The notes below the pieces were generated by a model. It did not search any database, had not been told where the DNA came from, and saw nothing but the letters and a program-made list of their open reading frames with translations. The position numbers and the translations under genes were made by a program. From the NCBI RefSeq assembly GCF_902859645.1, contig NZ_CADIJR010000023.1, positions 1 to 64,000 on the forward strand: 64,000 bases of DNA, written 5' to 3'. Shown piece by piece: positions 44,555-53,206 of the stretch; position 1 is the first letter of the stretch, and each line of letters begins with the position of its first letter. Source of the stretch: Achromobacter insuavis (GTDB lineage Bacteria > Pseudomonadota > Gammaproteobacteria > Burkholderiales > Burkholderiaceae_B).

Positions 44555-45823
44555 ATGTCGCAGCACGCCATGCCCTCGACCCTGCGTTTCCTCCTGGCGG
44601 CCCGCCGCAGCGAGCTGCACGGACTCGAAGCGTTGGCCAGCACCTGTGAGCTGGCCACCCTGGTCAGCAAGCTGGTGCACGTGCTGCAGAAGGAGCGCGG
44701 TTCGTCCAACCTGTATCTGTGCGGCGGCCAGGACGCGCTGCGCCAGACCCTGGCCGGCCTGAGCTCCGACGCCTGCGCGGTCGAGGAGGAAGTGCGCCGC
44801 TTCCTCGACCGGCTGGAACCGGATGCCACCCGCAGCGCCGGCAAGGCGCGGCTGCTCAACTGCATCGCCTACGCGCTGTACCGCCTGGACGAGCTGCCGC
44901 GCACGCGCCGCGCCATCCGTGACCGCCGCGTGGCGGCGGAAGAGGCCGGCGCGGTCTTCACGCGGCTCATCGCCAGCCTGTTCGCGCTGGTGTTCGAAGC
45001 CGCCGACTCGTCGCTCGACGCGGGCGTCACGCGGCTGCTGGTGGCGCTGCTCAATTTCATGCAGGGCAAGGAGCTGTGCGGACAGGAACGCGCCTATGGC
45101 GTCATGGGCTACACCGCCGGCTATTTCACCGAAGCGCAGAAGGCCCGCGTGCTGGAGCTGGCGGATCTGCAGAAGCGCTGCTTCGACAGCTTCGCGCAGT
45201 ACGCCGGCGCGGATGCGCTGGCCGCGTGGGAGCGGCTGGAGCAGAGCGCCGGCCCGGTGCTGCGGCTGCGCGACATGGCGCTGCGGACCTCCGAGGCCGA
45301 ACGCGTCGACGCCGGTCTGGCCGAGCTGTGGTTCGGCCTGTGCACCGAGCGCATCGATGCCATGCGCGCGGTCGAAAGCCTGCTGGCCGAGGCCCTGACG
45401 CTGCAATGCCATCGCCGCATCGTCGAGACCCGCGCCGAGCTCGACAACCACCGGCTGCTGCTGAGCCGTTTCGCCGACCGCGCCGGCGACGACGCGCCGG
45501 CGATGCTGTTCCAGCTGCAGGGCCGCATTCTCGACGTGCCGCCGCAGGACGGCGTGGGCGAGGCCATGGAGCGGTCCATCCTCGACCTGATGCGCGATCA
45601 GGCGCAGCGCCTGCGCCAGTCGGACGACGCGCTGGCGCTGGCGCGCGGCGCGCTGGAGGAACGGCGGCGGGTCGAGCGCGCCAAGTGGCTGCTGGTCAGC
45701 CGCCACGGCCTGAGCGAGCAGGCCGCGCACGACCAATTGCAGCGGGTGGCCATGGACTGCCGGCGTTCGCTCGACGAGGTCGCCCGGCAGGTGCTGGCCG
45801 AACTCGATACCGCGGCGCGCTGA
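44555..45823 (+). CDS. nasR: nitrate-responsive antiterminator NasR (NIT-ANTAR)
   Basis: A 422-residue protein with an N-terminal NIT (nitrate/nitrite-sensing, all-helical) domain and a C-terminal ANTAR RNA-binding domain at about 345-420 (ALEERRRVERAKWLLVSRHGLSEQAAHDQLQRVAMDCRRSLDEVA). The NIT start has LVSKLVHVLQKERGSSNLYL, the helix that carries the conserved Arg. In Klebsiella, NasR binds nitrate and stabilises an antiterminator in the nasF leader. Here it is the third gene of the nirB operon. Two leaders in the divergent gap have terminators with overlapping ANTAR-like hairpins, so it probably controls both operons, including its own. Confidence 0.9.
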   Translation: MSQHAMPSTLRFLLAARRSELHGLEALASTCELATLVSKLVHVLQKERGSSNLYLCGGQDALRQTLAGLSSDACAVEEEVRRFLDRLEPDATRSAGKARLLNCIAYALYRLDELPRTRRAIRDRRVAAEEAGAVFTRLIASLFALVFEAADSSLDAGVTRLLVALLNFMQGKELCGQERAYGVMGYTAGYFTEAQKARVLELADLQKRCFDSFAQYAGADALAAWERLEQSAGPVLRLRDMALRTSEAERVDAGLAELWFGLCTERIDAMRAVESLLAEALTLQCHRRIVETRAELDNHRLLLSRFADRAGDDAPAMLFQLQGRILDVPPQDGVGEAMERSILDLMRDQAQRLRQSDDALALARGALEERRRVERAKWLLVSRHGLSEQAAHDQLQRVAMDCRRSLDEVARQVLAELDTAAR

Positions 45824-45842
45824 ACGCCGCCGCGATGCCGGC

Positions 45843-46655
45843 CTACGCGCGCGGCACGTCCCACAACGCGTCGGGCAGGTAGCCCTCCTGCTCGCCCTTG
45901 CGGGCGTAGCCCAGCGGATTGGCGACCACGCGGCAGCCGTCCTTCACGTAGTCCAGCGGGCAGTGCAGGTGGCCGTGCAGCCACATGTCGGCCAGCGGCA
46001 GCAGGTGGTCCAGCGCGTTGCAGAAACCGGCGGTGCCCGGCGTCACGCCGTAGCGCGGATCGGCGCTGGCCAGGCTCGGCGCGAAGTGGGTGATGGCGAC
46101 CGTGGGGCCGTCGAACGGCGCGCGCAGCGCCGCTTCCAGCCAGGCCTGACAGGCCTGGCCCTGCTCGCGCATCTGCTCGGCCATGAAGGGCGCGCCGTGG
46201 CGCCGCATCTGCGCCTTTTCCAGGTAGAAATCGGCGGCCCGGAACGCCTTGCCGCGCTTGGCCAGCGCCTGCGTCAGCGTGTCGCCCGGCGCGGCCAGCG
46301 CGTCGAAGTCGGTCCACAGCGTGGTGCCCACCAGCCGCACGCCGTCGATCACCAGGGTCTCGCGCTCGAGCCACTGGATCCCCAGCGCCTCGCACAACGT
46401 CCGCAGCCGCTCGTGGGTCTCGTCGAAGTCGAGGTTGTCGTATTCATGGTTGCCCGGCACGTAGACCACCGGCGTCGGCCAGCCGTGGCGCGGGGCATAG
46501 CGGCCCAGGCCGAAGTCGTCCGTGGCCAGCCGCGAGCGCGGCTGGTACGAGCCGATGTCGCCCGCCAGCACCAGCAGGTCCGCGCCCGGCGTCGGGTCCG
46601 CGACGAAAGTGGGGTCGGATTCCAGGTGCAGATCGGACAGCAATTGGATTTTCAT
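45843..46655 (-). CDS. metallophosphoesterase
   Basis: A 270-residue calcineurin-like phosphoesterase. The metal-ligand motifs are complete: KIQLLSDLHLE (DxH), LLVLAGDIGSY (GD), VVYVPGNHEYDN (GNHE), VAITHFAPS (H) and MWLHGHLHCPLDY (GHxH). It has no signal peptide, so it acts in the cytoplasm on a phosphomonoester or diester of unknown identity. It is divergent from a MarR-GNAT fusion with a 77-bp gap carrying two palindromic operators, and is therefore probably repressed by that protein. It converges with nasR. Confidence 0.9.
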   Translation of the reverse strand: MKIQLLSDLHLESDPTFVADPTPGADLLVLAGDIGSYQPRSRLATDDFGLGRYAPRHGWPTPVVYVPGNHEYDNLDFDETHERLRTLCEALGIQWLERETLVIDGVRLVGTTLWTDFDALAAPGDTLTQALAKRGKAFRAADFYLEKAQMRRHGAPFMAEQMREQGQACQAWLEAALRAPFDGPTVAITHFAPSLASADPRYGVTPGTAGFCNALDHLLPLADMWLHGHLHCPLDYVKDGCRVVANPLGYARKGEQEGYLPDALWDVPRA

Positions 46656-46680
46656 GAGGCAGCAGGGGGGCTTGTGTTGG

Positions 46681-46715
46681 TTGCGATTCGCAAGTAAATT
46701 GGTTGCGACCCGCAA
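46681..46715. promoter_or_regulatory. two MarR-type palindromic operators
   Basis: TTGCGATTCGCAA (46681-46693) and TTGCGACCCGCAA (46703-46715) each have perfect 5-bp arms TTGCG/CGCAA around three bases. Their centres are 22 bp apart, two helical turns, so two dimers could bind the same DNA face between the divergent start codons at 46655 and 46733. Confidence 0.75.
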
Positions 46716-46732
46716 CTTCAGGACGCGCCACC

Positions 46733-47710
46733 ATGGATCTTATCGACTTTCCCACCCGATCCCGCGAACAGACCATCCGCGACCTGCGGGAATTCTCGCG
46801 CAAGCTGGTGCGCGAGCTCGGCTTCATGCGGCCTTCGCTGGCCGGCAGCGAGCTGGCGCCGTCGGCGGTGCACGCCATCATCGAGATCGGCCTGCAGCCC
46901 GGCATCCAGGCGCGCGACCTGGCGCTGGTGTTGCGGCTGGACAAATCCAACACCAGCCGCCAGGTGGCCAAGCTGGAAGCGGCCGGCCTGGTGGCGCGCG
47001 AGACCGACAGCGGCGACGCGCGCGCCTCGCGCCTGTCGCTGACGCCGGCGGGCCTGGACCTGCGCAACCGCATCGACCAGTTCGCCACCGAGCAGGTCTC
47101 GCGCGCCCTGCGGCAACTGGCGCCGCCCGACCAGGAGATCCTGGTGCGCTACCTGTCGCTCTATGCCGACGCCTTGGCGCGCGAGAATCCGAACACCCGC
47201 GCCGCCCAGGCCAGCGACGCCATCGAGCTGCAGATCCAGGAAGGCTATGCGCCGGGCTGTATCGGCGACGTGGCCGCATTGCATGCGCGTTACTACGCGC
47301 AGGCCGCCGGCTTTGGCGTGGTGTTCGAGCGCCTGGTGGCGACGGGCCTGGCGGCCTTCGCCGAGTCGCTGCCGGCGCCGGGCAAGAACCTGTGGCGCTA
47401 TGCCGACGGCAACCGCACGCTGGCCTCCATCGCCATCGACAGCGACCTGGAAAAACGCACCGCGCATCTGCGCTGGTTCATCGTCGATGAATCGCTGCGC
47501 GGACTCGGCGTCGGCCGCGCGCTGCTGACGCGCGCGATGCGCTTCGTCGACACGCTCGATATTGACGAAACGTATCTGTGGACCTTCAAGGGATTGGACG
47601 CCGCGCGCCATCTGTACGAGTCCGAAGGCTTCGTGCTGACCGAGGAAGCCGAGGGCACGCAATGGGGCGGCGTGGTGGTGGAGCAGCGCTTCAGCCGGCC
47701 CGCGCGCTGA
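46733..47710 (+). CDS. MarR helix-turn-helix/GNAT acetyltransferase fusion
   Basis: A 325-residue fusion. Residues 10-150 are a MarR winged helix (SAVHAIIEIGLQPGIQARDLALVL, recognition DKSNTSRQVAKLEAAGLVAR, wing DSGDARASRLSLTPAG). Residues 160-320 are a GNAT acetyltransferase with the acetyl-CoA loop IVDESLRGLGVGRALLTRAM and LYESEGFVLTEEAEG. Such fusions are widespread and usually annotated as bifunctional regulators; the acetyl acceptor is unknown. It is divergent from the metallophosphoesterase gene, and the two TTGCGNNNCGCAA operators between them suit autoregulation. Confidence 0.9.
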   Translation: MDLIDFPTRSREQTIRDLREFSRKLVRELGFMRPSLAGSELAPSAVHAIIEIGLQPGIQARDLALVLRLDKSNTSRQVAKLEAAGLVARETDSGDARASRLSLTPAGLDLRNRIDQFATEQVSRALRQLAPPDQEILVRYLSLYADALARENPNTRAAQASDAIELQIQEGYAPGCIGDVAALHARYYAQAAGFGVVFERLVATGLAAFAESLPAPGKNLWRYADGNRTLASIAIDSDLEKRTAHLRWFIVDESLRGLGVGRALLTRAMRFVDTLDIDETYLWTFKGLDAARHLYESEGFVLTEEAEGTQWGGVVVEQRFSRPAR

Positions 47711-47769
47711 CGCATCTGGACACACACTGAGGCCGCGCGCACGCGCCGCGGCCCGTTTCTGCACGCCAC

Positions 47770-47791
47770 CTTTCACGGCGCTGTCACGTCG
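47770..47791 (+). promoter_or_regulatory. predicted Pho box
   Basis: CTTTCACGGCG followed directly by CTGTCACGTCG is a tandem 11-bp direct repeat matching the PhoB pattern of CTGTCAY every 11 bp. A -10-like TAGACT starts at 47798. The next genes are a small lipoprotein and phospholipase C, which fit a phosphate-starvation operon. Confidence 0.6.
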
Positions 47792-47865
47792 CATTCCTAG
47801 ACTCGCTGGGGTCTTGCCGGCTGGTCGCGGCAAGGTCGGTCCTCCTCTTTCCAAAGAACCTCCCC

Positions 47866-48015
47866 ATGCCCTCCACGAGTCTTGCAAGAACCCTTGCCGC
47901 GGTCCTGCTCGCGGCCGCCACGCTCGCCGCCTGTGGCGGTGACGATTCCTCCGACGATCCCGCGCAGCCGCCGGTCACCCAACCGACCGCGCCGCAGCTG
48001 CGTTGCGCCCCGTAA
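47866..48015 (+). CDS. small lipoprotein, 49 residues
   Basis: A very short gene: MPSTSLARTLAAVLLAAATLAACGGDD opens with a type II signal peptide whose lipobox is LAAC, so it should be lipidated at Cys23. The mature part is only 27 residues, Asp- and Pro-rich (DDSSDDPAQPPVTQPTAPQLRCAP). It sits between a Pho box and the phospholipase C gene, 40 bp upstream of the latter. It may be a real micro-lipoprotein, or the stub of a longer lipoprotein whose rest has been lost; the ending PQLRCAP looks like the start of a mature enzyme domain. Confidence 0.55.
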   Translation: MPSTSLARTLAAVLLAAATLAACGGDDSSDDPAQPPVTQPTAPQLRCAP

Positions 48016-48055
48016 GCGGCGGTAGCGCCGACCTCCACGATCCCGAGTAGAGCTG

Positions 48056-50299
48056 ATGACCTCCCGCCGCAATTTCCTCCAGACCGCCACGGGCGCGGGC
48101 TTCGCCGCCGCCGCGCTCGCCGCCTTTCCGCCCAGCATCCGCCGCGCGCTCGCCATCCCCGCCAACAACGCCACCGGCACCATCAAGGACGTCGAGCACG
48201 TCATCATCCTGATGCAGGAGAACCGCTCGTTCGACCATTACTTCGGCACGCTCAAGGGCGTGCGCGGCTTCGGCGACCGCTTCCCGATTCCGCTCGCCAA
48301 CGGCCGCAAGGTCTGGCAGCAGCAACGCGCCAACGGCGCCGTGCTGACGCCGTTCCACATCGACGGCACCACCAACAACGCGCAGCGCGTCTCCGGCACC
48401 CCGCACAGCTGGGACGACAGCCAGAAAGCCTGGGACGGCGGCCGCATGGCGCAATGGCCGACGCACAAGAACGACATCTCGATGGGCTACTTCAAGGAAC
48501 GCGAGATCCCGTTCCAGTTCGCGCTCGCCAACGCGTTCACGCTGTGCGACGCCTATCACTGTTCGATGCATACCGGCACCGACGCCAACCGCTCGTTCCA
48601 CCTGACCGGCACCAACGGCGCCGTGCCCACCAACACCGCTTTCGTCAACAACGAGTGGGACTGGATCGACGGCCTGCCGGCCAACGTCAACAAGGGCTAC
48701 ACCTGGACCACCTACGCCGAGCGGCTGGAGCAGGCCGGCGTCAGCTGGATCTCGTACCAGAACATGCCCGATGAATGGGGCGACAACATGCTGGGCGCGT
48801 TCCGCGCGTTCCGCCAGGCCAACGTGAACTCCGGCTTTCCGGTGTCCAGCGGCGGCGAGCCGGGCGTGCCCTACGCCAACACCGGCCAGGCGCTGCCGTA
48901 CAAGGCCTACGACCCGGCCACCGACAATGCCGCCAATCCGCTCTACAAGGGCGTGGCCAACACGCTGCCGGGCGCCGCGCCCGAGAACTACCTGGACGCC
49001 TTCAAGCGCGACATCCGCGACGGCAAGCTGCCGCAGGTGTCCTGGATGAACGCGCCGTCGATCTACTGCGAACACCCCGGCCCGTCGAGCCCGGTGCAGG
49101 GCGCCTGGTTCCTGCAGGAAGTGCTGGACGCGCTGACCGCCGTGCCCGAGGTCTGGAGCAAGACGGTGCTGCTGGTGAATTTCGACGAGAACGATGGCTA
49201 TTTCGACCACGTGCCGTCGCCGTCCGCGCCGTCGCGCGACGCCGGCGGCAGCCCGGCCGGCAAGACCACGCTGGCCGATGCCGACCTGACGCCCGAGTAC
49301 TTCACGCACGCCTCGCCCGCCGGCAGCACGACCCAGCCGGCGACCAAGGACGGCCGCGTCTACGGCCCCGGCCCGCGCGTGCCGATGTACGTGATCTCGC
49401 CCTGGAGCCGCGGCGGCTGGGTTAACTCGCAGGTGTTCGACCACACCTCGGTGCTGCGTTTCCTAGAAGCGCGATTCGGCGTGGCCGAGCCCAACATCAG
49501 CCCGTTCCGCCGCGCGGTCTGCGGCGACCTGACCAGCACCTTCAACTTCAAGACGCCCAACACCGAGTCGCTGCCGACGCTGGCCGGACGCGCCACGCGC
49601 GCCGCGGCCGACCAGTTGCGCACCGCGCAGGAGGCCCTGCCGCAGATGCCGCTGCCCACCGATATGCAGCTGCCGCTGCAGGCCAGCGGCACGCGGCCGT
49701 CGCGCGCGCTGCCCTACGAACTGCACACCAGCGCGCGCTGCGCCGCGGCCGGCACGGTGGAGCTGGTGTTCGCCAACACCGGCACGCAGGGCGCGGTGTT
49801 CCATGTCTACGACCGCTATCACCTGGACCGGTTGCCGCGCCGCTATGCGGTCGAGGCCGGCAAGACCCTGTCCGACACCTGGAACGCGCTGCAGGACAAC
49901 CTCGGCATGTACGACCTGTGGGTGCTCGGCCCCAACGGCTACCACCGCCATTTCAAGGGCGACACCAACCGCATCGCCGACAGCGGCGCGCTGCCCGAGA
50001 TCCGGGTCTGCTACGACATCGCCAACGGCGAGGTCTACGCCGAGCTGCTCAACACCGGCGCCAAGGCCTGCACCTTTACGGTCGCGCCGCAGGCGTACCG
50101 CCAGGACGCGGCGGTGACGCTGGACGTGGCGGGCGGCGGCAAGGCCACTCGCAACTGGGGGCTGGCGGCCAGCGGGCAGTGGTATGACTTCGCCGTCACC
50201 TGCTCCAGCGATCCGGCGTTCTACCGCCGCTTCGCCGGCCGCGTCGAGACCGGCGCGCACACGGTGAGCGATCCGGCCATGGGCGTGGCCGGCGCCTGA
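48056..50299 (+). CDS. plcN: phosphocholine-specific phospholipase C
   Basis: A 747-residue exported phospholipase C of the Pseudomonas PlcH/PlcN family, which cleaves phosphocholine from phosphatidylcholine. The N-terminus has a Tat signal (TSRRNFLQTATGAGFAAAALAAFP). The catalytic phosphoesterase domain begins at VEHVIILMQENRSFDHYFGTLKGVRGF, containing the conserved Glu-Asn metal site, and continues with DAYHCSMHTGTDANR. Two C-terminal PLC-type beta domains (about 545-745) complete it. Transcription from the Pho box upstream would release phosphate and choline during phosphate shortage. No plcR-like chaperone gene is adjacent. Confidence 0.92.
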   Translation: MTSRRNFLQTATGAGFAAAALAAFPPSIRRALAIPANNATGTIKDVEHVIILMQENRSFDHYFGTLKGVRGFGDRFPIPLANGRKVWQQQRANGAVLTPFHIDGTTNNAQRVSGTPHSWDDSQKAWDGGRMAQWPTHKNDISMGYFKEREIPFQFALANAFTLCDAYHCSMHTGTDANRSFHLTGTNGAVPTNTAFVNNEWDWIDGLPANVNKGYTWTTYAERLEQAGVSWISYQNMPDEWGDNMLGAFRAFRQANVNSGFPVSSGGEPGVPYANTGQALPYKAYDPATDNAANPLYKGVANTLPGAAPENYLDAFKRDIRDGKLPQVSWMNAPSIYCEHPGPSSPVQGAWFLQEVLDALTAVPEVWSKTVLLVNFDENDGYFDHVPSPSAPSRDAGGSPAGKTTLADADLTPEYFTHASPAGSTTQPATKDGRVYGPGPRVPMYVISPWSRGGWVNSQVFDHTSVLRFLEARFGVAEPNISPFRRAVCGDLTSTFNFKTPNTESLPTLAGRATRAAADQLRTAQEALPQMPLPTDMQLPLQASGTRPSRALPYELHTSARCAAAGTVELVFANTGTQGAVFHVYDRYHLDRLPRRYAVEAGKTLSDTWNALQDNLGMYDLWVLGPNGYHRHFKGDTNRIADSGALPEIRVCYDIANGEVYAELLNTGAKACTFTVAPQAYRQDAAVTLDVAGGGKATRNWGLAASGQWYDFAVTCSSDPAFYRRFAGRVETGAHTVSDPAMGVAGA

Positions 50300-50312
50300 C
50301 GGCCGGGCGCGG

Positions 50313-51725
50313 TCAGACGCGGAAGTCCGCCGCCATGTCCTCGTCGGTGCGCATGGGCAGCTTGCCCGCGCGGCAGGCCTCGAGGAAGCGGCGGTAGTCC
50401 TTCTCGTTCTGCCGCGCGTAGCCCTGCGCATACGCCAGCAGCGCCTCGGGGAATTGGCCCGCGCGTCCCATGTACGCGGCCAGCTCCACCGAGTGCCCGC
50501 TGGCCTTGGCATGGGCCCGCGCCAGCGCGCGGCCGCACATGCGGGCGTAACCGGTCAGGATCTTCTGGTTGAAGCTCTCGACGTCGGCCGACACTTTCAT
50601 GTCGCGCAACTGGCGGAAGTAATAGTGCCTGCCGCGCGGCCCCGTCGACCACCCCAGGAAGATGTCGCTGGCCGCCTGCAGCAGCCGCTGGCCCGCCACC
50701 ACGCGATAGCCGTCATGCGCGGGCGCCTTGTCGCGGGCATAGCGGGCGATCACGGATTGGCGCGCTTCCTTGACCTGCAGGAACAGCGGATTGCCCCAGC
50801 TGTCGACCATCAGCATCACCAGGCAGACCGTGCCCACGCTGCCCACGCCCACCACCTTGAAGACCACGTCCTGCACCGCGAAGTGCTTGAGCAGTTCGCG
50901 CCGGTCCGGCGCCAGGCTGTCGAGATAACCGGCGTAGCACTTGGCCATCTTTTTCTTCCAGGTCGGCGTGTCCGGCCAGTGCTCGGCCTTGCCCAGCAGC
51001 GTCACCGGGCCGCCGGGGTGGAACATGGCCGGCGGCGCGTCGCGGATGCGCCAGTGGCCGCCGTCCAGGTACGCCATCTTGTGCAGCATGCTCTCGTTGG
51101 TGCGGCCGGCGGCCTTCTCCATGGCGCGGCCGATCAACCGGCGGCCCTCGGGCGTCTCGGCGTCCTGCAGCATGCGCTCGAAGGTGATGCCTTGGTACCA
51201 GACGTCGAGCGTGCTGTTCTGCGCGTACTCGTTCATGCGCAGCTGGTATTCGCTGGCGGCCGCCATGACGATGTCGGCGCTGTCGCCGCGGCCATAGCCC
51301 ATGTGCGCCGCCGCCACCGCCAGACTCGCCGTCAGCCGCTTGACGTCCCATTCCCACGGGCCGGTGGCGGTTTCGTCGAAGTCGTTCAGGTCGAACAGCA
51401 GCTGCCGTTCGGGCGTGGCGAAGCCGCCGAAGTTGAGCAGGTGGGCGTCGCCGCAGATGGGGATGGAGATGCCGGTATGCGGGGTGCCGGCCAGGTCGTG
51501 CGCCTGCAGGATGGCGGCGCCGCGAAAGAAGGTGAAGGGCGAGGCCGCCATGCGGCCGTAGCGCAGCGGGATCAGGGCCTGCACCCGCCCGGCGCTGTTG
51601 ATCCGCAGCAACCGGATCGGGTCCCGGTCGACATTGCCGAGGGCGGCGTGGGCCGAACGCTTGACGCGTTCCCGGGCCTTCTGTCCGTTGGACCTGCGCG
51701 CTTGAATGCTGTCTGTTTCGAGCAT
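50313..51725 (-). CDS. DUF2252 family protein
   Basis: A 470-residue DUF2252 protein, a family distantly like aminoglycoside phosphotransferase or kinase folds. Conserved blocks include ASPFTFFRGAAILQAHDLAG, ICGDAHLLNFGGFATPERQLLFDLNDFDET (kinase-like GDxHxxN and DFD motifs) and ARQSVIARYARDK. The catalytic-type Asp and Asn residues are intact, so it may be a phosphotransferase of unknown substrate. It is the last gene of a minus-strand group after the RcsB-like regulator and the pentapeptide-repeat gene, with a 103-bp gap. Start at ATG 51725. Confidence 0.85.
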   Translation of the reverse strand: MLETDSIQARRSNGQKARERVKRSAHAALGNVDRDPIRLLRINSAGRVQALIPLRYGRMAASPFTFFRGAAILQAHDLAGTPHTGISIPICGDAHLLNFGGFATPERQLLFDLNDFDETATGPWEWDVKRLTASLAVAAAHMGYGRGDSADIVMAAASEYQLRMNEYAQNSTLDVWYQGITFERMLQDAETPEGRRLIGRAMEKAAGRTNESMLHKMAYLDGGHWRIRDAPPAMFHPGGPVTLLGKAEHWPDTPTWKKKMAKCYAGYLDSLAPDRRELLKHFAVQDVVFKVVGVGSVGTVCLVMLMVDSWGNPLFLQVKEARQSVIARYARDKAPAHDGYRVVAGQRLLQAASDIFLGWSTGPRGRHYYFRQLRDMKVSADVESFNQKILTGYARMCGRALARAHAKASGHSVELAAYMGRAGQFPEALLAYAQGYARQNEKDYRRFLEACRAGKLPMRTDEDMAADFRV

Positions 51726-51828
51726 GGCGGTTCCCTGGTCGCGGACCGGTGCCGATGACCGGCCTGTCGCCAGGAGTGTAGCGGGACCGGGCGCCTTGCG
51801 GGCGTCCGCGCGGACGGCGCGGCCGCCG

Positions 51829-52548
51829 TCAGATGACGGTGATGCGCAGTTCGGCCAGCAGCGCCGCCGCCTGGGTCTTGGAGATGGCCGCGCCGGCCAG
51901 CCGCGCGGCGGCGGACAGGTCGATGCCGCCCAGGTCGGCCTCGCGCAGGTCGGCGCCCTCGAACCGCACGTTCTTGAGCGTGGCGTTGCGCAGGCTGCCG
52001 CCATGGAACACCGTGTCGCGCAGATCGCAGCCGGTCAGGTCGGCGTCGGAGAAGTCCAGTTGCTGCAATGCACACTTGCGGAACGAGATGCCGCGCACCA
52101 GCGCGCCCACCAGCAGGCAGTCTTCCAGCGTCCAGCCCAGGCAGGCGATGCCGTCGAAGTCGGCGCCGGTCAGCTTGCAGCCCTGGAAGCGGGCGCTCGC
52201 CAGGCGCGCGCGGCGCCAGTTGGCATTGTTCAGGTCGCAATGCTCGAATAGCGCCTCGCTGGCGTCGGCCGAGGCGAACACGGCCTGTCCGCCACGGCAG
52301 CGCCGCCAGACGCTGTCGGCCAGCGTCGCGCCCTGGAACGAGGCGCCGGCGATGGCGCAGGCGGTGAAGCGGGCGCCGCGCAGATCCAGGCGCGAGAAGT
52401 CGGCTTCCTGGAAGTCGCAGTCGTCGAAGGCCAGCGGCTGGCCGTCGGCCCGTTCAATCAGCGCCTGCATCGCCTGGCGGTCCAGCGCCTGGCCGATGAC
52501 GGTTTCCGGGGATTGCCGCGTCATGCCCATCTTCTCTATCGGGTTCAT
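51829..52548 (-). CDS. pentapeptide repeat-containing protein
   Basis: A 239-residue right-handed beta-helix protein. From about residue 40 to 210 it consists of A(D/N)LXX-type pentapeptides, e.g. FSRLDLRGARFTACAIAGASF and LTGADFDGIACLGWTLEDC. No signal peptide or membrane helix. Some pentapeptide proteins mimic DNA and protect gyrase, but most have no known role. A good GAGGG ribosome site lies within the end of the upstream response-regulator gene (7-bp gap), so the two are co-transcribed. Confidence 0.88.
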   Translation of the reverse strand: MNPIEKMGMTRQSPETVIGQALDRQAMQALIERADGQPLAFDDCDFQEADFSRLDLRGARFTACAIAGASFQGATLADSVWRRCRGGQAVFASADASEALFEHCDLNNANWRRARLASARFQGCKLTGADFDGIACLGWTLEDCLLVGALVRGISFRKCALQQLDFSDADLTGCDLRDTVFHGGSLRNATLKNVRFEGADLREADLGGIDLSAAARLAGAAISKTQAAALLAELRITVI

Positions 52549-52555
52549 CGAACCC

Positions 52556-53206
52556 TCATTGGAACATGCCGTGCTCGACGCAGAACGCCACCAGTTCCTG
52601 GTCGGTGCGTACGTCCAGCTTGCGCATGGCCGAGATCTTCTGGCCGCTGACGGTCTTGACGCTGCGCTTGAGGCTGCCGGCCACCTGCATCATCGACTCG
52701 CCGCGCACGAAATGCCGCAGCACCTCGAACTCCTTGGGCGAAAGGCTGTTGATGCGGTCGCCGATGAGCGCGCCGCGCCCCGCTGGCGACGGCCGCCGCG
52801 TCAGGCCGGGCGGATAGTATTTGCGGCCGCGTTGCAGCGCCTGCAGGGCGCTGACGATCTCGTTCGGGCTGTCGTGCTTGAAGACCACCGCATCGACGCC
52901 GGCGTCGTACAGCGCCGACACGATCATGGGATTGGACACCATGGTCAGCACCACCACGCGGACCCCGGGATAGTGGCGGATCAGGTACTTGACCAGGCGG
53001 ATGCCGTCGCCGTAGAGGTCGTCGCCGGGCATGGCGTAGTCGGTGATGACCACCTGCGGCAGCTCGCGCTCGAGCTGCTCGACCAGCGCCGTCGGCGAGT
53101 CCAGCGCGGCGACGACCTCGAAGCCCAGGTACTGCTTCAGCAGTTCGGTCATGGCCATCAGGACCAGGGGGTGATCGTCGGCGATGACGATGCGGAGTCT
53201 TTGCAT
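52556..53206 (-). CDS. RcsB-like response regulator
   Basis: A 216-residue NarL/RcsB-family regulator. The receiver domain starts IVIADDHPLVLMAM; Asp56 in ITDYAMPGD is the phosphoacceptor. The region after it (YGDGIRLVKYLIRHYP, VVLTMVSNPMIVSALYDAGVDAVVFK) is closely parallel to E. coli RcsB. The LuxR-type helix-turn-helix at about 150-210 reads LSPKEFEVLRHFVRGESMMQVAGSLKRSVKTVSGQKISAMRKL. No histidine kinase or phosphorelay gene is nearby, so it is an orphan in this window. It heads an operon with the pentapeptide and DUF2252 genes. An RcsB-box-like palindrome lies upstream. ATG 53206 is used. Confidence 0.9.
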   Translation of the reverse strand: MQRLRIVIADDHPLVLMAMTELLKQYLGFEVVAALDSPTALVEQLERELPQVVITDYAMPGDDLYGDGIRLVKYLIRHYPGVRVVVLTMVSNPMIVSALYDAGVDAVVFKHDSPNEIVSALQALQRGRKYYPPGLTRRPSPAGRGALIGDRINSLSPKEFEVLRHFVRGESMMQVAGSLKRSVKTVSGQKISAMRKLDVRTDQELVAFCVEHGMFQ

